The translations under genes were made by a program, and so were the position numbers. The notes under the pieces are model-generated. The model worked only from the letters and a program-made list of their open reading frames with translations. It searched no databases and was not told the DNA's origin. Shown one piece after another: positions 1 to 5,554 of a stretch of DNA of 5,554 bases (the stretch's first letter is position 1; each line of letters starts with the position of its first letter). Origin of the DNA: Nitrospina sp. (GTDB lineage: Bacteria > Nitrospinota > Nitrospinia > Nitrospinales > VA-1); NCBI GenBank assembly GCA_018665625.1, contig JABJCF010000254.1, positions 1-5,554 of the forward strand, given 5' to 3'.

Positions 1-3000
1 CCAATCCACTTCCGGGGATACTGTTGTCCATATTATCTCCCCGATAAAACTTATTAAAAACATTCGCGACCTGCTCTTTCGTCATTCCCGTGCCGTTATC
101 TTCCACCACGACTTCAGTATGACCATTATTTCTATGCACCGAGGTAGTTATTTTCCCACCCTTGGGCGAATATTTTGTGGCATTGCTATATAAGTTTTTG
201 AAAACCTGTTCCATTTTCCCCAAATCCACTTTCCATTTAACCGTTCGTGGCGGACATTCAAAAACGAATTCATGCGAAGCCTTGTTGGCCTCCCCAAATA
301 ATTGCATGCTCCGATCGATGGTATCAGACACCGCATAGGTTTTTTTATCCAGGGATATTTCACGTCCCGATTCAATCCTTGATATATCGAGAAAGTCATT
401 GATGATATTCCCAAGCTTCAATGACTCTTCATTGATATAGCGCAAGTATTTATTAACTGATTCCGGGGGCAGGTCTTTTTTATGCAACAAAATCTCGGAA
501 AAACCCTGAAGGGATGTCAAGGGAGTTCTAAGTTCATGCGCCGCTGTTGAAAGAAATTGCGACTTCAAATTATCCACTTTACGTTCAAAAGTAATATCAC
601 GTAATACCGTTACATTGCCCACCAGTTCATCCTTTTCATTCCGGATTATCGTAGAAACCCCCTGGACAAATTTCCTTTTACTGGATCCGCTGTCACCCCA
701 TAACTCAAACTCAAAAGGTTCTTCTGAATTTTCTTTTTCGTCGTTGCAAAAAATCTGACTTAAAAGAAGCTGGTTTTGTATAACCTGATCTGCTTCTTTG
801 CCCAATGCCTCTTTTACCTCAAGAGAAAGAATTTCCCCCGCAGCATGATTCATCAACACAATGGTTCCCGACAAATCGGTAACAATCAACCCTTCGCCGA
901 TAGATTTCAAAATTCCCTCTGTTTGACTCTTGGCTGCCCGGATTTCAGAAAGCGAATTATTGAGTTCCTCTGTTCTTTGGTCTACCTGTTCTTTCAAAGT
1001 CTGCGAATACCGTTCCCGTTCCAACTGAGCTTGTTTTTTTTCGTTAATGTCCAGGGCATAACAAACCAATGACTGCGGGATGCATTTTTCATCGTTGAGT
1101 GCTGACAGCGATAAATGAACAAAAATTTCTTCCCCTCCCTTTCGAATCGCCGTGATTTCCATTTCGTGACTCCCCTTAATTTGCGCCGGAATTACAACCG
1201 TTTGCTTTAAGATTTCTTCGGGAATTTTAAATACAGCTGAAATGGACTTGTTCATAACCTCGCTTTCCATATAATGAAAAATATGCTCAGCCCCCCGATT
1301 CCAACCGGTAATATTCAAAGACATATCCAGAGAAATAACAGCATCGTGAATTTTATCTAAAACTTCAGCCTGTTTTTTTAATTCGTCTTCAGCCTTTTTG
1401 CGTTCCAGAACACGCCCTATTTGAGTTCCCACCTGCCCCATCAAGTCCAGAATCTCCCAGTTTATATCCAGGATTTTAGGTGTAAAAAACTCCATGACCC
1501 CCACCACATCCTTGCGGATCAAAATGGGGCAAGCCACGGCAGTCCCAATTCCTAGCTCGTCTGTTTTTTTTGCCCGCGGGAAGTCTTCATTTGTATACAC
1601 ATCGCTTATCCATTCAGGGCGTCCTGTTTCAGCCACCCTGCCTGGCAGACCTTTTCCAACTGTAAAAGTTGTGTTTTCCGTAATCTCTTTTAGAGTTTTA
1701 TATCTTTCTGGAGAGTCAAAATGCCAAAGACCACTGGGAATAAATTCTGAAGAATTTTCTTTTTTTAAATATAAATGACCCACAGGCCAATCCATAAACC
1801 GACAAAGTCTTTCCAAGGCAAAAGTCAGGGTACCTTCCATCTCAGGAAAATCATTGGCAGCCACTGCAATATCGCGTGAAATCTGAACCCTTTCACTTTC
1901 CCACTGAAGTTCATTTTCAAAAACCTGACGTTCCATCTCCGATTCCGCAATGTCCGCAAAAAGAGGTAAAATTAGTTTGATATTTTCCAAGCTCTCCATG
2001 GCTTCATCATGCATGGCAACAAGAATGCCTATGGGGTTATTGCTGGAGTCCGTGAGCGGAATTCCGACATAGGCCTCGACACCCAGGTAGCTCAACATTT
2101 TGCTATCAGGGAACATTTTGCGTACATTACGAGAATACGTGTACAAGCCCTGAGCCAAAACATTTTCACAGGGAGTCCCAGAAATATTATAGATAAAGTT
2201 TTCTAATAGATGTGATCCCTTACAAACGGCCAATGTATTTATTTTTCTATCATCCAGGGGATCCAACTCACCAATAAAACCATATCTGACTCCCAGAGTA
2301 GCAGCCATTTTTTCAGCCAATAAAGCATAAAGTTCTTTTCCCGATTCACCGGAAACATCTTCAATAATGCTTTTAACCTGACTGAATAAAGTTTTATATT
2401 TTTTCTCGCTTATCTCCAATGCTACTTGCTGTTCTCTTCTTTTTTCAAATTGTCTTTCCAGTTTTTCATGGGTGGAAATCAGTTCCGTTTCGTGCTCCCT
2501 GGCTCTTTGACCGCTACGGACAGCAGCCCCCAACGCCCACGAAAGAAGCAATCCAAAACCCATTACTATCTCGGGTTTCGGAGATCTCATTTCCATAAGG
2601 AAGGATTTTCCCGGAAGGCATTTGAATTCCCATCTCAAACCGTTGTACTCCAGCACCGATGAAATCAACCAATGCTCCGGATCGCCTGTTTCTTTGATCC
2701 TTCGCTGAAAAAAAAGTGTCTCGTTCTCGAAAATAGATGCTTGTATTTCATTTTTTCCTTTTGCAAAAACTTTCCCTAATAATTTATCTATGAAAATTTC
2801 TCCCCGGATAAACCCAAGAAACTTTCCCTGATGAAACAGAGGTGTAAAAACGGAAACAACTTTCTTTCCCTCAGATGTTGAATAAGCAGGCGAATACCAG
2901 GTTCCTCTCTCCCTGGCAGTATTCATAATCTGAACGTCGCGGGGAGAATTAATCAAACTCAAATCACCAGGCTCGGCAGCATCATTCTCTGCTACCTTCC

Positions 3001-3949
3001 ATTGCACGCGATAGTCAGAATCAACCCAGACAATGGATTTAAAGTCACCATAATGGTTTAAATAATTTATGGCATCCATTTCCCACTCTTGCTGATACTC
3101 GGCTTCAGCGAAATCAATTTCAAAACGTTTTCCCATGCGTTGCAATGCAAACGTCTTGTCTTTTAATTCAAACAGGATTTTTGAAAGCATAGTCTCATGT
3201 TTCAATTGAAGGTCAGCCCGAATGAATTGAAGCTCGCCAATCACCAGCGATTGCCAGATACCTATAAAAATAGTAAGGACTGCCAAACTGGCGAAAGAGG
3301 AAGCCCAAACTGGAATTCCTTTTGCCAAACGGACCGCACATTCCCATGCAAGAGAAATTATTCCCGCTGAAATCACCATAAAGGTGATGGCAGTTTGCGG
3401 AGACATTCGGGTCATCCTGCCCCAACCAAACGCCTCCTCCAGCCCCACTAAAAAACCTGATAGTGCAATGGAGGCCATCACAAAAACCAGTCCTCCCAGG
3501 ATAGCGACCAGTAGATGCCCTCTTTTGTTTTTTAGACAAAAATCAGAAACAAAAAAAACAACGGCCAACAAAGTAAAACAAAATGCCGTGTTCGGAGCCA
3601 TGCGATTAGGGTGAGAGGCACCTTCAACAATGAAGTCTTTAAAAAATAGTTCATCGATTCCCAAGTTCAGCTTGAATATATATTCAAAAAGCGTGGTTCC
3701 GGCGAAAACCAAAATAAAAAATGATAAAACTCTAACCGCGCGAAAATTTGAGTTACTAGCAAGAAATAAAGCCGCCCCGGACAGGATGAAACATAAAGCC
3801 GTATTCGCCTGAATAAAAGCCAGGGGGGTTAATTGAACAAGAAAAGGAATTTTCTCCAACCAGCCAATCAATGCCAACAACCCCACCAACACGGTCACGC
3901 AGGCACAAATTTTTGAAAGAAATAACAATCTTTTTTCAAGTTTGATCAT
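1..3949 (-). CDS. Multi-sensor membrane histidine kinase (7TM-CHASE-like-GAF-GAF-PAS-PAS-HisKA-HATPase), 3' end outside window
   Basis: Sensor kinase of a two-component system: it should autophosphorylate a histidine and pass the phosphate to an unidentified response regulator. The frame is open for 1316 codons without a frameshift. Predicted layout by residue: helices near 8-30, 43-64, 72-92, 118-138, 145-170, 183-204 and 212-238; extracytoplasmic CHASE-like domain about 250-450; eighth helix 459-477; GAF about 530-675 (GTPCE motif, Cys594); GAF about 691-850; PAS about 857-972; coiled coil about 972-1008; PAS about 1008-1122; HisKA 1125-1192 with phosphoacceptor His1138 in HELRTPL; HATPase_c from about 1235 with N box (Asn1252, Asn1256), G1 box DNGTGM 1284-1289 and the start of the G2 loop GSGL. 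Topology is consistent: N-terminus inside, seven crossings out, the eighth back. The ATG at 3949 is the only ATG/GTG/TTG after an in-frame TAG at 3971-3973; its ribosome site is weak. The kinase class is certain; the CHASE assignment is moderate. No regulator gene is visible and the signal is unknown. Confidence 0.96.
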   Translation of the reverse strand, partial: MIKLEKRLLFLSKICACVTVLVGLLALIGWLEKIPFLVQLTPLAFIQANTALCFILSGAALFLASNSNFRAVRVLSFFILVFAGTTLFEYIFKLNLGIDELFFKDFIVEGASHPNRMAPNTAFCFTLLAVVFFVSDFCLKNKRGHLLVAILGGLVFVMASIALSGFLVGLEEAFGWGRMTRMSPQTAITFMVISAGIISLAWECAVRLAKGIPVWASSFASLAVLTIFIGIWQSLVIGELQFIRADLQLKHETMLSKILFELKDKTFALQRMGKRFEIDFAEAEYQQEWEMDAINYLNHYGDFKSIVWVDSDYRVQWKVAENDAAEPGDLSLINSPRDVQIMNTARERGTWYSPAYSTSEGKKVVSVFTPLFHQGKFLGFIRGEIFIDKLLGKVFAKGKNEIQASIFENETLFFQRRIKETGDPEHWLISSVLEYNGLRWEFKCLPGKSFLMEMRSPKPEIVMGFGLLLSWALGAAVRSGQRAREHETELISTHEKLERQFEKRREQQVALEISEKKYKTLFSQVKSIIEDVSGESGKELYALLAEKMAATLGVRYGFIGELDPLDDRKINTLAVCKGSHLLENFIYNISGTPCENVLAQGLYTYSRNVRKMFPDSKMLSYLGVEAYVGIPLTDSSNNPIGILVAMHDEAMESLENIKLILPLFADIAESEMERQVFENELQWESERVQISRDIAVAANDFPEMEGTLTFALERLCRFMDWPVGHLYLKKENSSEFIPSGLWHFDSPERYKTLKEITENTTFTVGKGLPGRVAETGRPEWISDVYTNEDFPRAKKTDELGIGTAVACPILIRKDVVGVMEFFTPKILDINWEILDLMGQVGTQIGRVLERKKAEDELKKQAEVLDKIHDAVISLDMSLNITGWNRGAEHIFHYMESEVMNKSISAVFKIPEEILKQTVVIPAQIKGSHEMEITAIRKGGEEIFVHLSLSALNDEKCIPQSLVCYALDINEKKQAQLERERYSQTLKEQVDQRTEELNNSLSEIRAAKSQTEGILKSIGEGLIVTDLSGTIVLMNHAAGEILSLEVKEALGKEADQVIQNQLLLSQIFCNDEKENSEEPFEFELWGDSGSSKRKFVQGVSTIIRNEKDELVGNVTVLRDITFERKVDNLKSQFLSTAAHELRTPLTSLQGFSEILLHKKDLPPESVNKYLRYINEESLKLGNIINDFLDISRIESGREISLDKKTYAVSDTIDRSMQLFGEANKASHEFVFECPPRTVKWKVDLGKMEQVFKNLYSNATKYSPKGGKITTSVHRNNGHTEVVVEDNGTGMTKEQVANVFNKFYRGDNMDNSIPGSGL

Positions 3950-3970
3950 GATCTCGCCACTATTCGTTAG

Positions 3971-4072
3971 CTACAGCTTAAACCACACTAATCTTCCTTC
4001 TAATCCATAGTTCCTGAGTTTTTCAAGTTTGTAAAGTCTTTTTTTATTCCCTAATTCTTGCATTTTAATCAT
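3971..4072 (-). CDS. Possible 33-codon small ORF or leader upstream of the kinase
   Basis: This short frame starts at ATG 4072 (a second in-frame ATG is at 4063) and ends at TAG 3971-3973. An AAAAGGA ribosome-site-like stretch lies four bases before the ATG, better than anything before the kinase start. The predicted peptide is 33 residues, basic (nine Lys/Arg against three Glu, no Asp) and leucine-rich, with no signal peptide or membrane segment. It is in the same frame as the kinase, and its stop is 21 bases before the kinase ATG, so it could act as a translated leader coupled to the kinase. I recognise no family. A chance ORF in AT-rich DNA is quite possible at this length. Confidence 0.22.
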   Translation of the reverse strand: MIKMQELGNKKRLYKLEKLRNYGLEGRLVWFKL

Positions 4073-4138
4073 TAAATCCTTTTAAATTAAACCCCTAAAG
4101 ACTCCTGAATATCGGAGCTCCAATTAAAAGGAAACACT

Positions 4139-4210
4139 ATGTTGATTTATGGGTTACAAAAGGATATTACTTTCCAGCCCTCTCTATTCTTTTCAAAAGC
4201 ATGCAAATGA
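4139..4210 (+). CDS. Possible 23-codon small ORF upstream of sucC
   Basis: The frame starts at ATG 4139 and ends at TGA 4208-4210. An AAAAGGAAA stretch just upstream puts an AGGA core six bases before the ATG, an excellent spacing for a ribosome site. The predicted 23-residue peptide has a mildly hydrophobic start, a Pro in the middle and a Cys near the end; it matches no family I know. It lies upstream of the apparent sucC promoter, so it would need its own transcript or a longer one reaching sucC. The ribosome-site spacing is the only positive evidence, and a chance ORF is the simplest alternative. Confidence 0.18.
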   Translation: MLIYGLQKDITFQPSLFFSKACK

Positions 4211-4258
4211 CCCAGTCTTCCCCCGCCCTCCAACTTTGAGTGTTATTTCTATTAATTT

Positions 4259-4284
4259 TTTGACAATCCGCTTTGACAATCCGC
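4259..4284 (+). repeat. Perfect 13-bp tandem duplication containing TTGACA
   Basis: The unit TTTGACAATCCGC occurs at 4259-4271 and again, with no mismatch and no gap, at 4272-4284; the next three bases (TTT) begin a third unit that then diverges. Each copy carries a consensus sigma-70 -35 hexamer (4260-4265 and 4273-4278). It lies 54 bases upstream of the sucC ATG. It may be a simple slippage duplication of a promoter element or a pair of direct-repeat operator sites. Confidence 0.95.
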
Positions 4285-4300
4285 TTTTTTATGTTAAAAA
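4273..4300 (+). promoter_or_regulatory. Probable sigma-70-type promoter of sucCD
   Basis: A perfect -35 hexamer TTGACA lies at 4273-4278. The best -10 candidate is TAAAAA at 4295-4300 with a 16-base spacer (four of six matches), or TTAAAA one base earlier with a 15-base spacer. Transcription would start near 4307 and give a leader of about 30 bases before sucC, a normal length. The upstream TTGACA copy at 4260-4265 has no reasonable -10 at 16-18 bases, so the downstream copy is the likelier working one. The -35 is strong and the -10 is weak. Confidence 0.45.
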
Positions 4301-4337
4301 TTGTTCTCTTTTCTCCCTATAAATTTAAGAAGAATTC

Positions 4338-5498
4338 ATGAAGATTCACGAATATCAAGCCAAAGAAATTTTAAGGAAATACAACGTCGCTGTACCCAAC
4401 GGAGTTTTAGTTTCAGACAAGTCTGAAGCGGCCAAAGCAGCCAAAAAAGTGGGTACGGATGTGGTTGTGGTCAAAGCCCAGATTCATGCAGGTGGTCGAG
4501 GAAAAGGCGGTGGAGTCAAACTCGCCAAAAGCCCTGCTGAAGCCGAAAAGCATGCCGGTAAAATTATTGGCATGACTTTGGTCACCCCGCAAACAGGACC
4601 TGAAGGTCGCCTGGTAAAAAAGGTTTTGATCGAAGAAGGTATGTCCATTGCCAAGGAACTTTATATGGGTATCTTGGTCGACCGGGAAACCAGTCGGGTT
4701 CTCATCATGGCCTCTGAAGCGGGCGGCATGGAAATCGAAGAAGTCGCGGCTGACACTCCTGAAAAAATAATTAAAGAAGTGGTAGACCCGGTTATCGGGG
4801 TTCAACCTTATCTGGCGCGGAAAATAGCTTTTGCTCTGAACCTGGAAGGTGCAGCTTTAAAAGCCATCATTCCGTTCATCATTAATCTCTACGATGCGTT
4901 CGTAAAAGAAGATTGCTCGATGCTGGAGATCAACCCCCTGGTCATCACTTCAGATGACCGCGTTCTAGCACTCGATGCCAAGGTAGACATTGATGACAAC
5001 GCCATGTACCGGCATAAGGAAACGCAGACCTTTCGCGACACCGATGAAGAAGACCCGATGGAAGTCGAGGCCAGCAAGTTCAACCTCAACTACATTAAGC
5101 TCGATGGCAATATTGGCTGCATGGTCAATGGCGCTGGGCTGGCCATGGGTACGATGGACATCATTAAACTATCGGGTGGTGAACCGGCAAACTTTCTCGA
5201 TGTTGGCGGCGGGGCAGATGAAGAAATGATAGAAAACGCATTTAGAATTCTCATTTCCGACTCCACCGTAAAAGGAATTTTCATTAATATATTTGGCGGT
5301 ATTCTTCGGTGCGATATTCTTGCCCGGGGCGTGGTCGCTGCAACTAAAAAACTCCATATTAAAATTCCGGTTGTGGTTCGCATGGAAGGCACTAATATGG
5401 AAGAAGGGCACCAGATTCTCAAAGATTCCGGTCTGAATTTCCTGATTGGTAATGGAATGAAAGATGGAGCCCAAAAGGTGGTCAAAGCAATCAAATGA
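4338..5498 (+). CDS. sucC: Succinate-CoA ligase (ADP-forming) beta subunit, complete
   Basis: Beta subunit of succinyl-CoA synthetase, the cytoplasmic TCA-cycle enzyme converting succinyl-CoA, ADP and phosphate to succinate, ATP and CoA. The 386-residue product is close to the 388 of E. coli SucC and shares its numbering at key sites: Lys46 and the glycine loop GGRGKGGG (52-59) of the ATP-grasp fold, Glu99 and Glu107 for nucleotide, Asn199 and Asp213 as Mg2+ ligands, Glu197 contacting the phosphohistidine loop of the alpha subunit, and the C-terminal ligase domain with [18 protein letters not shown] (257-274, Asn264) and [10 protein letters not shown] (317-326). Pro20 matches the ATP-type E. 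coli enzyme, so ADP/ATP use is inferred. The start is fixed by the canonical [11 protein letters not shown]-terminus and an AAGAAG ribosome site five bases upstream. It overlaps sucD by four bases. No residue looks missing or odd. Confidence 0.99.
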   Translation: MKIHEYQAKEILRKYNVAVPNGVLVSDKSEAAKAAKKVGTDVVVVKAQIHAGGRGKGGGVKLAKSPAEAEKHAGKIIGMTLVTPQTGPEGRLVKKVLIEEGMSIAKELYMGILVDRETSRVLIMASEAGGMEIEEVAADTPEKIIKEVVDPVIGVQPYLARKIAFALNLEGAALKAIIPFIINLYDAFVKEDCSMLEINPLVITSDDRVLALDAKVDIDDNAMYRHKETQTFRDTDEEDPMEVEASKFNLNYIKLDGNIGCMVNGAGLAMGTMDIIKLSGGEPANFLDVGGGADEEMIENAFRILISDSTVKGIFINIFGGILRCDILARGVVAATKKLHIKIPVVVRMEGTNMEEGHQILKDSGLNFLIGNGMKDGAQKVVKAIK

Positions 5499-5554
5499 GC
5501 ATACTTGTAGACGAAAAAACCAGACTGATCACTCAAGGCATTACTGGGCGTGAA
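5495..5554 (+). CDS. sucD: Succinate-CoA ligase alpha subunit, N-terminal 20 codons only
   Basis: The ATG at 5495 overlaps the sucC stop as ATGA. The 20 visible residues, [20 protein letters not shown], match the start of SucD, where the QG(I/F)TG stretch opens the CoA-binding Rossmann-type domain. SucD carries the CoA site and the histidine phosphorylated during the reaction, both outside this window. The four-base overlap, with a G-rich AGGTGG about 14 bases upstream as the only ribosome-site-like sequence, points to translational coupling with sucC, as expected for subunits made in equal amounts. The gene runs off the window edge. Confidence 0.95.
   Translation, partial: MSILVDEKTRLITQGITGRE

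Larger units (their letters stand above)
3950..4337. other. AT-rich divergent intergenic region
   Basis: This 388-base stretch separates the kinase start (minus strand) from the sucC start (plus strand), so it must hold the 5' control sequences of both units, unless the kinase is transcribed from further away. It is rich in A/T with several pyrimidine tracts, for example around 4039-4050. I see no tRNA or other structured RNA and no hairpin followed by a T run that would qualify as a terminator. Supported contents are the 13-bp tandem repeat and likely promoter next to sucC and two doubtful small ORFs. I found no convincing -35/-10 pair for the kinase. Confidence 0.85.

Noticed and set aside
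565..575. TTATCCACTT resembling a DnaA box.
   Set aside because: A single copy inside the conserved kinase coding sequence, with no cluster or AT-rich unwinding region.
1034..1571. Eight-base T runs (1034-1041, 1564-1571) and a seven-base run near 1373-1379 in the kinase, considered as slippage or phase-variation tracts.
   Set aside because: On the coding strand they read as ordinary Lys (AAA) codons in charged linker or surface segments, the frame is intact through all of them, and such runs are expected at this base composition.
148..3812. Many shorter open frames on both strands inside 1-3949, up to 108 codons (for example 776-1072 plus, 1494-1778 plus, 3213-3539 minus).
   Set aside because: All lie in other frames of one continuous kinase frame whose domains are recognisable end to end; their translations have no family resemblance.
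4086..4091. TTTAAT on the minus strand as a -10 element for the kinase.
   Set aside because: It matches five of six positions, but no -35-like hexamer lies 15-19 bases upstream, and it would place the transcript start on the ribosome site of the small ORF.
4102..4121. Palindrome GGAGCTCC (4114-4121) and a CTCC/GGAG pairing, considered as a terminator or operator.
   Set aside because: The stem is only four base pairs, with no following T run, and an eight-base palindrome alone is weak evidence for a binding site.
3950..4337. Search for a riboswitch, tRNA, CRISPR repeat, sigma-54 promoter or insertion-sequence ends in the intergenic region.
   Set aside because: No paired stems, repeats with spacers, GG/GC sigma-54 elements or terminal inverted repeats could be seen by eye.
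4413..5536. Open frames antisense or out of frame to sucC (4413-4805 minus, 4889-5089 minus, 4990-5229 plus, 5090-5536 minus, 5169-5474 minus).
   Set aside because: They are shadows of the strongly conserved sucC coding sequence and show no ribosome site or recognisable product.

Overview
The window holds two divergently oriented transcription units separated by a 388-base AT-rich intergenic region. It suggests a Gram-negative-type bacterium of moderate GC. The reasons are a large multi-sensor membrane histidine kinase of the kind common in Deltaproteobacteria-like, Nitrospinota-like and other environmental lineages, and a sucC-sucD pair with a SucC that aligns residue for residue with the E. 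coli enzyme at its catalytic positions. The sequence alone does not fix the phylum.

Minus strand, 1-3949: one uninterrupted reading frame (1316 codons visible, 3' end cut off by the window edge) encodes a very long sensor histidine kinase. Reading from its N-terminus it has seven predicted membrane helices carrying a thrice-repeated motif, an extracytoplasmic CHASE-like domain closed by an eighth helix, GAF, GAF, PAS, a coiled coil, PAS, HisKA with His1138, and HATPase_c. The window ends inside the G2 glycine loop, so the last part of the ATPase domain, and any receiver domain after it, is outside.

Intergenic, 3950-4337: it contains a perfect 13-bp tandem duplication, each copy with a consensus TTGACA, just upstream of sucC; a probable sucC promoter; and two tiny ORFs with good Shine-Dalgarno spacing. 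One is 33 codons on the minus strand, in the kinase's own frame and ending 21 bases before it. The other is 23 codons on the plus strand, between the two units. Both small ORFs are speculative.

Plus strand, 4338-5554: complete sucC (succinyl-CoA ligase beta subunit) overlaps the first bases of sucD (alpha subunit, only 20 codons visible) in an ATGA stop/start. The two subunits form the TCA-cycle enzyme making ATP from succinyl-CoA. Nothing in the sequence shows that the kinase controls sucCD; they share only the divergent intergenic region. Most of the window is conventional. The points worth a second look are the duplicated -35 element, the in-frame small ORF ahead of the kinase, and the repeated-motif membrane module of the kinase.
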